NCBI GenBank assembly: GCA_017466495.1
Contig: JAFTUB010000231.1
Location: forward strand, 1-12,204
Source: Clostridia bacterium
GTDB taxonomy: Bacteria; Bacillota; Clostridia; Oscillospirales; CAG-272
DNA: 12,204 nt
Direction of reading: 5' to 3'
The notes below the pieces were generated by a model. That model saw nothing but the letters and a program-made list of their open reading frames with translations, searched no databases and had not been told where the DNA came from. Made by a program: the position numbers and the translations under genes. Positions 1 to 5,153 of this stretch are shown in pieces; positions within the stretch are counted from its first letter, which is position 1; every line of letters starts with the position of its first letter.

Positions 1-2
1 AT

Positions 3-413
3 GCTGCGGGAGTTGATAACACCGTGTCTGCCGTAGAGATGAAAGAGAGCGAGAGCATTCCTGTCACGTTCTTTGAAGCAAACAACGGCATAAAAGGTTT
101 TGTGTTCTCGCATAGAGCAACAACTCCTCAAAATCATGTTTCCTTATCTATTATGACAGACGGATCTCAGATTGCCATCGGTCAGCAAATCGAGGCAATC
201 AATGGTCTTGAACTGAGCAAGGAAAACATCTATGAGTTCTATATTCCCGCCCAGGATCAGCCTGCTCCGTACAGCGTACCGCTTACTATGGAGGATGAAG
301 CATCGAACACGCTTGCACTGCTCAATGTGGTGATCGAAGAAACTGCAGAAGGCTATACCGCAAGAATTGATAGCTTCACGATTTATGAAAAAACAACTAA
401 ACCGGTAAAGTAA
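3..413 (+). CDS. Hypothetical protein, 5' end missing at window edge
   Basis: The frame is open from the left edge to the TAA at 411-413. The first internal start candidates are a GTG at 24 and an ATG at 39, neither with a convincing ribosome binding site, so the gene most likely begins outside the window. About 136 residues are visible. They are acidic, with alternating hydrophobic positions suggesting beta strands, no membrane segment and no cysteine motif. I do not recognise the family. The next gene starts 14 bases after its stop, so the two are probably co-transcribed. Codon use and base composition match the AT-richer small genes that follow and differ from the GC-rich genes to the right of 2760. 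The reading frame is well supported; the function is unknown. Confidence 0.7.
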   Translation, partial: AAGVDNTVSAVEMKESESIPVTFFEANNGIKGFVFSHRATTPQNHVSLSIMTDGSQIAIGQQIEAINGLELSKENIYEFYIPAQDQPAPYSVPLTMEDEASNTLALLNVVIEETAEGYTARIDSFTIYEKTTKPVK

Positions 414-427
414 AGGAGAACGAGTAT

Positions 428-661
428 ATGAATTGTCCATATTGTAATAACAAAATGGAATTAGGTTACATTCAATGTCGAGATGGTGTCACTTGGACAC
501 CTAAAGAGCAACTTGTTGCGGCATTATCTTTTTTAGGTAGAGGTAGTGTATCTCTTGCAAATGGTGCTGCCGACCATTCAAGAACTGTATATGCCTACAA
601 GTGCGGTGGATGTAAAAAAGTAATTATTGATTATTCCGCAGATTTCAAGCCCATAGAGTAA
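428..661 (+). CDS. DUF6487-like zinc-ribbon protein (77 aa)
   Basis: This is a small soluble protein with two CxxC knuckles, Cys3/Cys6 near the N terminus and Cys59/Cys62 near the C terminus. Such a pair can hold one zinc ion. The opening CPYC, the GYIQCRDGVTWTP stretch and the ending YKCGGCKKVIIDYS fit the DUF6487 (PF20097) family as I remember it, whose function is unknown. The family is small and the length here is usual. The start is supported by AAAGGAG ten bases upstream of the ATG. It follows the preceding gene by 14 bases and is followed after 28 bases by a membrane protein gene, so it lies in a run of small accessory genes. No enzymatic motif is visible. The family assignment is from recognition, not from a search. 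Confidence 0.8.
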   Translation: MNCPYCNNKMELGYIQCRDGVTWTPKEQLVAALSFLGRGSVSLANGAADHSRTVYAYKCGGCKKVIIDYSADFKPIE

Positions 662-665
662 ACAC

Positions 666-680
666 AATTTGACAAAGGAG
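666..680 (+). repeat. Intercistronic motif, copy 1
   Basis: AATTTGACAAAGGAG follows the TAA of the DUF6487-like gene by a few bases and ends in the ribosome binding site of the next gene. The same 12-15 bases recur after the next two stop codons (1028-1039 and 1453-1467). Confidence 0.7.
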
Positions 681-689
681 TGTGATTGA

Positions 690-1022
690 ATGGGTGTTAT
701 ATTGGTTTTGAGTATCTTCTGGATCGGATACGGAATTGTAGGGCTTATTGGTTTTCAGAATATCCCTGCGAAGTATAAAGGGCACAGTTGGACTAAGGAC
801 TATATTCGGAAGCAAGGCGTAACATGGCTTGTTCTTGGTCTGCCGTGGCTCGGATTCTATGTAGCACGTACATTCTTTTTAGCTGAGGCAAATATATCTA
901 CCGGAATGGCAGTTGTTATCTTGCTTTTGCTGGCGGTTCCTGCTTTGATCACTACGATTATTTGGGAACGTAAATATAAGACGCTGTTATCCGCTGAAGC
1001 TGATCGCAAGTCGGCAGAGTAA
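690..1022 (+). CDS. Small membrane protein with three predicted helices (110 aa)
   Basis: The protein has three strongly hydrophobic stretches, at about residues 4-22, 44-63 and 71-92. A basic loop lies at about 26-42 and a charged, hydrophilic tail at 93-110. There is no catalytic or transport motif that I recognise. The ATG at 690 has AAAGGAG ten bases upstream, inside a 15-base leader that recurs in front of the gene at 1115. Its stop is followed by the AATTTGACAAAG motif also found after the two neighbouring genes. It probably belongs to the same transcript as the genes around it. Function is unknown; it could be a membrane partner of the anchored protein encoded next, but only proximity suggests that. 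Confidence 0.75.
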   Translation: MGVILVLSIFWIGYGIVGLIGFQNIPAKYKGHSWTKDYIRKQGVTWLVLGLPWLGFYVARTFFLAEANISTGMAVVILLLLAVPALITTIIWERKYKTLLSAEADRKSAE

Positions 1023-1027
1023 ATTAC

Positions 1028-1039
1028 AATTTGACAAAG
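1028..1039 (+). repeat. Intercistronic motif, copy 2 (interrupted)
   Basis: AATTTGACAAAG lies just after the stop at 1022. Here the match breaks off, about 60 unrelated bases follow, and the rest of the leader (AAAGGAGTGTGATTG) resumes at 1099-1113 before the ATG at 1115. Copy 1 is continuous, so copy 2 looks like the same leader split by an insertion. Confidence 0.65.
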
Positions 1040-1114
1040 CAAAAATAAAGCCGCCGATCAATCGACGACTACAAGCGAACACGGTGGTACTGAAAAGTAA
1101 AGGAGTGTGATTGT

Positions 1115-1444
1115 ATGAAAAAGAAAGTAATTATTATTTTATCAGTTGTAGTGCTTGTGATAGCTGCAGTTGCAGTTGTGGCATTTCTCTCCGTTGGTAG
1201 AGCAGGTGGAGAAATCGGTTTTGAAGCAACCATCAACAAGGTTGAGGACGGTATTGCCTACGCAACCGTAATCGAGCAGGATACAGGTTTCCTCACCAAG
1301 AAACTGCCTGAGAGCATTATGTTTGAGACTGCTGATTTGGACGAAGAACTGAACGCAGGTGACAAAATCAGCGGTTGTTATCTGAGCGGAACCATTGATG
1401 GTCAGACTGTCCGCGTGGTTAGTGTAGTAGTAACAACAGACTAA
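1115..1444 (+). CDS. Membrane-anchored beta-rich protein of unknown function (109 aa)
   Basis: The N terminus is Lys-rich (MKKK) and followed by one hydrophobic helix at about residues 5-27, with no lipobox or clear signal peptidase site, so an uncleaved signal anchor is likely. Residues 34-109 form a small exported domain of alternating strands (FEATINKVEDGIAYATVIE, then GDKISGCYL and VRVVSVVV). This resembles small OB-fold-like barrel proteins of Firmicutes, a fold guess rather than a family match. The start is set by AAAGGAG ten bases before the ATG, in a leader identical to that of the gene at 690. A hairpin that may terminate transcription begins about 20 bases after the stop, so this looks like the last gene of the small accessory run. 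Confidence 0.72.
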   Translation: MKKKVIIILSVVVLVIAAVAVVAFLSVGRAGGEIGFEATINKVEDGIAYATVIEQDTGFLTKKLPESIMFETADLDEELNAGDKISGCYLSGTIDGQTVRVVSVVVTTD

Positions 1445-1452
1445 CCAATTTT

Positions 1453-1467
1453 AATTTGACAAAGGAG
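1453..1467 (+). repeat. Intercistronic motif, copy 3
   Basis: AATTTGACAAAGGAG recurs after the stop at 1444, but no gene follows. Its GAG instead starts the left arm of the hairpin at 1465-1493. Confidence 0.65.
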
Positions 1468-1493
1468 GCTCCTGCCATCCCGGCGGGAGCCTC
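1465..1493 (+). terminator. Hairpin after the small-gene run
   Basis: GAGGCTCCTGCC pairs with GGCGGGAGCCTC (12 bp with one G-U pair, 5-base loop). The downstream side is only moderately T-rich (TGATCATATCAATTTTG), so termination may be incomplete. It lies 20 bases after the last small gene. Confidence 0.6.
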
Positions 1494-1519
1494 TGATCAT
1501 ATCAATTTTGCTCTATGTA

Positions 1520-1548
1520 TTGAAAAATGCCGTAATATCTGATATAAT
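1520..1548 (+). promoter_or_regulatory. Orphan sigma-A promoter
   Basis: TTGAAA (1520-1525) and TATAAT (1543-1548) are separated by exactly 17 bases, a near-consensus promoter. No protein gene starts within the next 300 bases. The transcript would run over the GCAAC pair and the guaA-type repeat and reach the terminator hairpin at 1741-1777. It may make a short untranslated RNA or be a relic of a gene that has been lost. Confidence 0.6.
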
Positions 1549-1593
1549 ATAAATAATTTAAAGGATTTTGCCGCTGTTACGATCTCAACTTTG

Positions 1594-1609
1594 GCAACAG
1601 TATGGCAAC
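1594..1609 (+). repeat. Paired GCAAC motifs left of attachment core 1
   Basis: Two GCAAC pentamers start at 1594 and 1605, 11 bases apart, and the second is followed by a run of A. The second ends 102 bases before the core at 1711. The pair at 2630-2646 has the same layout relative to the second core. They are candidate arm-type binding sites for a tyrosine integrase. Confidence 0.5.
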
Positions 1610-1710
1610 AAAAAATCAGATAGCCCCTGCTGTCTGAATAATGGAAATAATCCTAAGACCTTGAGCTAAATCCCATAAGCAAATCTGTTTAAGATTTATT
1701 TTTCAGGAGC

Positions 1711-1723
1711 GAGTGGGAATGAT
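1711..1723 (+). repeat. guaA-type attachment core, copy 1
   Basis: GAGTGGGAATGAT is an exact 13-base direct repeat of 2749-2761. Its first 12 bases encode Glu-Trp-Glu-stop, the conserved C terminus of GMP synthetase (GuaA, ...TIEWE). The preceding codons here do not encode the rest of GuaA and an in-frame stop lies at 1690-1692, so only the attachment core is present. This is probably both the right end of an element to the left and the left end of the element at 1711-2761. Confidence 0.65.
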
Positions 1724-1740
1724 ATCTAATGGCTGATAAG

Positions 1741-1777
1741 TGCCCGAAAACCCTTGGAAATAAAGGGCTTTCGGGCA
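1741..1777 (+). terminator. Terminator hairpin just inside the left end of the element
   Basis: TGCCCGAAAACCCTT pairs with AAGGGCTTTCGGGCA (14 of 15 positions, 7-base loop) and is followed by TTTTATGTTTT. It lies 17 bases after the attachment core and would terminate any transcript arriving from guaA or from the promoter at 1520-1548. Confidence 0.75.
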
Positions 1778-1803
1778 TTTTATGTTTTGATGAAAATGTT
1801 TCT

Positions 1804-1819
1804 GCAACACTTTTGCAAC
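1804..1819 (+). repeat. Paired GCAAC motifs inside the left end of the element
   Basis: GCAAC occurs at 1804 and 1815, again 11 bases apart, in the context CTGCAACACTTTTGCAAC. The pair begins 81 bases to the right of core 1 and is a candidate arm-type integrase site on the opposite side of the core from the 1594-1609 pair. Confidence 0.45.
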
Positions 1820-1890
1820 GCGCAAGGGAAATAGGTGTAGAAATAAATAGCTGCAGGTGGTTATGATTTTATAGAAAGGAGAACAAAAGT

Positions 1891-2589
1891 ATGTATGCAA
1901 TAATCCGCGAAGGTGATGGCAAGTTCTATACGTCTATGGTTTTTGGATACTATAAATCATCAGATGCTACTGACTACAAAAACAGATTTTGGATTGTCTT
2001 GAATAAATCAAAAACTGCTTTGATTAAACAATATGTTTTACAGCAAAATACTAAATATTTAATTCCAATGGTTTTAATAACCGATGCAGACGAAAGCGGA
2101 TGGAATAAAATCAGTGAGAACGAGGAAAGTGTAGATTTCTTGCCTACGGGAGAATTGTTATCCATGATTGATAGCAACACCGTCCCGAGTGAATTGACAA
2201 AAAAATGCATCGAGATGGATAGTGCATATAAGTTTGAATCTATCCGTACTATCAACACAGCCGATGATATTCGTGACTTGGAATGGGTCTCCGGCGGTTT
2301 TCACGATGCGTTTATCGCAGAGAAAAAAGAACGTGAAAATTCTCTCTACCTTCTTTTTGACGGAACGTGGGGCTGCAAAATTGAAGTTTGGTTTGAAGGT
2401 GACATTACCTATGATACCTCAAGCAGAGATCCAGAAAAATTTGATCCTTATTGGTTTGGCAGTACTGTGAAAATTGACAACGGATTTATATACCTTATCG
2501 ATGATGAAGATGTTTCGGTTAGTGATATCAATTTGAGTTATTGCTGGTTTAAAGCAAGAAGTATGAAATACAGAGTAATTCCGGATTGA
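1891..2589 (+). CDS. Cargo protein of unknown function (232 aa)
   Basis: This is a soluble protein without signal peptide or membrane helix. The ATG at 1891 is preceded by AAAGGAG eleven bases upstream. Two regions can be made out. Residues 1-115 are mixed alpha/beta. Residues 125-232 form a Trp- and Asp-rich domain with recognisable fixed points: FHDA at 137-140, DGTWGC at 157-162, DPYWFGS at 185-191 and WFKAR at 219-223. I have an impression of similar FHD-containing domains in small accessory proteins of Firmicutes, including immunity-type proteins, but cannot name a family. It is the only gene between the two attachment cores, which makes it the likely cargo. A defence or toxin-immunity role is possible from context only. 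Confidence 0.7.
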   Translation: MYAIIREGDGKFYTSMVFGYYKSSDATDYKNRFWIVLNKSKTALIKQYVLQQNTKYLIPMVLITDADESGWNKISENEESVDFLPTGELLSMIDSNTVPSELTKKCIEMDSAYKFESIRTINTADDIRDLEWVSGGFHDAFIAEKKERENSLYLLFDGTWGCKIEVWFEGDITYDTSSRDPEKFDPYWFGSTVKIDNGFIYLIDDEDVSVSDINLSYCWFKARSMKYRVIPD

Positions 2590-2629
2590 CAACCCTACAA
2601 CCACTTGGCACTATCCCGCAGGCAATTTT

Positions 2630-2646
2630 GCAACTTTTTCTGCAAC
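2630..2646 (+). repeat. Paired GCAAC motifs left of attachment core 2
   Basis: GCAAC occurs at 2630 and 2642, 12 bases apart, and the second is followed by AAAAA as in the 1594-1609 pair. It ends 103 bases before the core at 2749, against 102 bases for the first pair and core. Candidate integrase arm sites. Confidence 0.5.
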
Positions 2647-2748
2647 AAAAATTTTGATAAATGAAATAATGGGTAGAAAAACGGGTTCAATATTGCCGTT
2701 TGGGATAACATATAGGGCATAAATAAGCCAGAGAAGAATCCCAAAAAA

Positions 2749-2761
2749 GAGTGGGAATGAT
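2749..2761 (+). repeat. guaA-type attachment core, copy 2 (right boundary of the island)
   Basis: GAGTGGGAATGAT is identical to 1711-1723 and again reads Glu-Trp-Glu-stop. A short open frame precedes it, but it does not resemble GuaA and is closed by a TAG at 2713-2715. Base composition changes sharply here: AT-richer sequence to the left, GC-rich chromosomal sequence to the right. This marks the junction with the ancestral chromosome. Confidence 0.65.
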
Positions 2762-2774
2762 TGAATAAGGTTCT

Positions 2775-2810
2775 AAAAGGGGTACCGCGCAGAAGCGCGA
2801 CACCCCTTTT
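2775..2810 (+). terminator. Hairpin, possibly the original guaA terminator
   Basis: AAAAGGGGT pairs with ACCCCTTTT, with an inner CGCGC/GCGCG stem and an AGAA loop. It begins 14 bases after the EWE-stop of core 2. If guaA originally ended at this core, this is where its terminator would be. It now stands just before the radical SAM gene. Confidence 0.65.
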
Positions 2811-2835
2811 ATCACCCTCACCACCGGAGGAACCC

Positions 2836-3669
2836 ATGTACAACAAAGTCTACATCGAGATCACCAACATCTGCAATATGCGGTGCTCCTTCTGCCACGG
2901 GCACAGGCGGGCGCCGCGGCGGATGACGGCCGAGGAGTTCACCTGCATCCTGGATCGGCTGGACGGGTACACGAAATACATCTACTACCACCTCATGGGA
3001 GAGCCGCTGACTCACCCGCAGCTGCCCGACTTTCTCCGTTTGGCGGGGGAGCGGGGGTTCAAATCCATCATCACCACCAACGGCACGCTCCTGCATCAGC
3101 GGGGGGCGGAGATCCTCTCCGCCGGGGTGCACAAGGTCAATCTCTCCCTCCACAGCTGTGAGCAGGGAAGCGAGGCCGATCACCTCCGCTATGTGGGGGA
3201 GCTGGCGGCCTTTGCCCGGCAGGCCGCAGAGCGGGGGACGATATCGGTCTTTCGCCTGTGGAATCGGGGGCATGACGACGGCAAAAACGATATTGCGTTT
3301 GATTATCTCCGGGAAACCCTCCCCGGGGAGTGGGCGAAGAACACCCACGGTATCCGGATCCGGGACAAGATCCACATCGAGTGGGGAGAGCGCTTTGCCT
3401 GGCCGGATCTCGGCGCGGCGGTGCAGGGGGAGCGGTTCGCCTGCTACGGCCTCCGGGACCATGTCGGCATCCTTGCCGACGGGACGGTGGTGCCTTGCTG
3501 CCTGGACAGCGACGGTGTGATTGCCCTGGGCAACATCTTCGAGGAAGATCTCGATACGATCCTGCATTCCTCCAGGGCGAAGGCCATGGTGGAAGCGTTC
3601 GTGCGGGGTCAAGCCTGTGAGGCGCTGTGCCGGCGGTGCGGCTATGCCCAACGATTTGTGTCTCGCTGA
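2836..3669 (+). CDS. Radical SAM/SPASM-domain protein (277 aa)
   Basis: Radical SAM enzymes bind a 4Fe-4S cluster and S-adenosylmethionine to generate a 5'-deoxyadenosyl radical. The cluster motif CxxxCxxC is at Cys13, Cys17 and Cys20, just after a first beta strand (KVYIEITNIC). MGEPLTHP at about 54-61 matches the usual GGEP-type SAM-binding turn, and TTNGTLL at about 80-86 is also typical. The C-terminal part is SPASM/twitch-like: Cys203, then ILADGTVVPCC (Cys221/222), LGNI, and a final CxxxCxxC at 261-268, which could hold auxiliary clusters. The ATG at 2836 is chosen because GGAGG lies 6 bases upstream and the family's N terminus starts here; the frame upstream to 2761 crosses the hairpin. 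No precursor peptide gene is adjacent, so the substrate is unknown. The gene converges on the mutase gene. Confidence 0.88.
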   Translation: MYNKVYIEITNICNMRCSFCHGHRRAPRRMTAEEFTCILDRLDGYTKYIYYHLMGEPLTHPQLPDFLRLAGERGFKSIITTNGTLLHQRGAEILSAGVHKVNLSLHSCEQGSEADHLRYVGELAAFARQAAERGTISVFRLWNRGHDDGKNDIAFDYLRETLPGEWAKNTHGIRIRDKIHIEWGERFAWPDLGAAVQGERFACYGLRDHVGILADGTVVPCCLDSDGVIALGNIFEEDLDTILHSSRAKAMVEAFVRGQACEALCRRCGYAQRFVSR

Positions 3670-3690
3670 CCTCTGTGCGGAGATCAGAAC

Positions 3691-3729
3691 AAAAAAGAGC
3701 GGTGCGCCGTCGGCGCACCGCTCTTTTTT
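3691..3729. terminator. Bidirectional terminator between convergent genes
   Basis: AAAAAAGAGCGGTGCGCC pairs perfectly over 18 bases with GGCGCACCGCTCTTTTTT, leaving a 3-base loop. A-run on one side and T-run on the other make it a terminator in both directions, for the radical SAM gene (plus) and for the mutase operon (minus), whose stop is 8 bases away. Confidence 0.95.
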
Positions 3730-3736
3730 CGTTCTA

Positions 3737-5152
3737 TCAGATTCCGAAGTGCGCCTTCACGCAGGCGCACACGGCCTTAGCCTCGGCTTCGGTGGGCATT
3801 TCGGCGAAGACCCGCAGCAGGGGCTCGGTGCCCGAGAAGCGGATCACCACCCAGCCGCCGTTCCCAAAGCAGACCTTGCAGCCGTCGAGGAAGGAAACGC
3901 TCTCCACGGCAAAGGGACCAAAGTCGGGCAGCTCCCGATCCCGGAACAGGCGGGTCTGCAGGCTTTCCTTGAGCTCGGGGGAGAAGGGCATGGAGCACTC
4001 CTCCATGTGCCGGCTTCCGTACTCGGCGCGGATGATCTCCATCAGCTCCGACAGCTTCTTCCCGGTGACGGCCACCATTTCGGTGAGCAGCGCGGCGGCG
4101 TAGACGCCATCCTTGCCCCGGATGTGCCCCGACACCGTCAGGCCGCCGGAGGATTCGCCGCCCAGCACAGCCCCGGTCTCGGCCATCTTTGCCGAGATGT
4201 GCTTGAAGCCCACGGGGACTTCGTAGCAGACCTCGCCGAAGGCGGCGGCAATGGCGTCCAGCCGATGGGTGGTGGCCAGGTTGCGCACCACCGGACCCCG
4301 CCAGCCCTTATACTTGAGCAGATAGTAGTAGAGCAGAACCAGAATATCGTTGGGGTGCAGGTAATTGCCCCTGTCATCAATAACCCCCAGGCGGTCGGCA
4401 TCGCCGTCGGTGGCCAGGCCCATATCGGCCTTCATGTCCACCACATTGGTGGCCAGCATATGCAGAAGCTCGGAGGAGGGGGCGGGCATTCTCCCCCCGA
4501 AGAGGGTGTCATGCTCCCGGTGGATCACCGTCAGCTCGCAGCGGCCGGTGATGAGGATGGTCCCCAGGGCCGTTTCGCTTACCCCGTACATGGGGTCAAG
4601 CACAATGCGCAGACCCGCACGGCGGATGGCCGCCATGTCGATCTTGGCCATGATATCATCGATGTACTCGTTCATGGGGTAGAACTCGATGACAAGACCC
4701 CGGCGCACCGCTTCGTCATAGTCCATGCGGGGGATGGCGGTGGGATCAATGGCGGCAATGTAGGACTCAATGTCTTTGGTCTGCGCCTCGTCGGCATCCC
4801 GCCCGCCGGCGGTGAAGACCTTGATGCCGTTGTAGAGAGAGGGGTTGTGGCTGGCGGTGACCATCATGCCGTAGGGGAAGTTGTACTTCATGACCCGATG
4901 CATGATCAGCGGGGTGGGCACCGATCGGCAGACAAAGTGGCAGACGATCCCCGCTGCGGCAAAGACCTCACAGCTCCACTTCACCGTTTCCTTGGAGAGA
5001 AAACGGCGGTCATAGCCCATGACGATACCCCGATGAGCCACACCCTCAGCCTGCATTTTTGCGGCCATGGCGGCGGCGAGATGTTGAATGTTGGCGCGGG
5101 TGAACTCATCGCCGATGATGGCGCGCCAGCCGCCTGTTCCGAATTTGATCAT
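3737..5152 (-). CDS. Phosphoglucomutase/phosphomannomutase (alpha-D-phosphohexomutase family, 471 aa)
   Basis: This enzyme interconverts hexose 1-phosphate and hexose 6-phosphate in the cytoplasm through a phosphoserine and a bisphosphate intermediate. All four family signatures are present in order: TASHNP at 99-104 with the phosphoserine at Ser101, the metal loop DGDADR at 249-254, the sugar-binding loop GGESSG at 331-336, and the phosphate-binding RFSGTEPLLR at 438-447. Length and FGTGGWR start are normal for the PGM/PMM superfamily; substrate (glucose, mannose or amino sugar) cannot be told from this. The ATG at 5152 is chosen over one at 5191 because AGGAGG lies 8 bases upstream and the family starts at MIKFGTGGWR. 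The gene begins one base after the stop of the preceding glycosidase gene, so translation is probably coupled. Last gene of unit B. Confidence 0.93.
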   Translation of the reverse strand: MIKFGTGGWRAIIGDEFTRANIQHLAAAMAAKMQAEGVAHRGIVMGYDRRFLSKETVKWSCEVFAAAGIVCHFVCRSVPTPLIMHRVMKYNFPYGMMVTASHNPSLYNGIKVFTAGGRDADEAQTKDIESYIAAIDPTAIPRMDYDEAVRRGLVIEFYPMNEYIDDIMAKIDMAAIRRAGLRIVLDPMYGVSETALGTILITGRCELTVIHREHDTLFGGRMPAPSSELLHMLATNVVDMKADMGLATDGDADRLGVIDDRGNYLHPNDILVLLYYYLLKYKGWRGPVVRNLATTHRLDAIAAAFGEVCYEVPVGFKHISAKMAETGAVLGGESSGGLTVSGHIRGKDGVYAAALLTEMVAVTGKKLSELMEIIRAEYGSRHMEECSMPFSPELKESLQTRLFRDRELPDFGPFAVESVSFLDGCKVCFGNGGWVVIRFSGTEPLLRVFAEMPTEAEAKAVCACVKAHFGI

Positions 5153-5153
5153 G

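Larger units (their letters stand above)
1711..2761. mobile_element. Putative integrase-less integrative element at guaA core (about 1.04 kb)
   Basis: The segment is bounded by the 13-base repeats at 1711-1723 and 2749-2761. Inside the left end are a terminator hairpin (1741-1777) and a GCAAC pair (1804-1819). Inside the right end is another GCAAC pair (2630-2646). Between them lies one 232-aa cargo gene. No recombinase, excisionase or mobilisation gene is present. Elements that integrate at guaA often carry a replacement for the gene's 3' end and terminator, which the hairpin would supply. The element could be non-autonomous and moved in trans by an integrase encoded elsewhere, or a deletion remnant. 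The repeats and layout are seen; the mobility is inferred. Confidence 0.5.

Noticed and set aside
1729..1866. A 45-codon plus-strand frame starting inside the left end of the element
   Set aside because: It lies over the terminator hairpin and a GCAAC pair and has no ribosome binding site at a usable distance, so it is more likely non-coding end sequence.
1703..1900. A 65-codon minus-strand frame in the left end of the element
   Set aside because: It spans the terminator hairpin and ends in the attachment core, has no ribosome binding site and shows no domain.
2818..3651. A 277-codon minus-strand open frame opposite the radical SAM gene
   Set aside because: Pro/Arg-rich shadow of a gene with intact cluster-binding cysteines.
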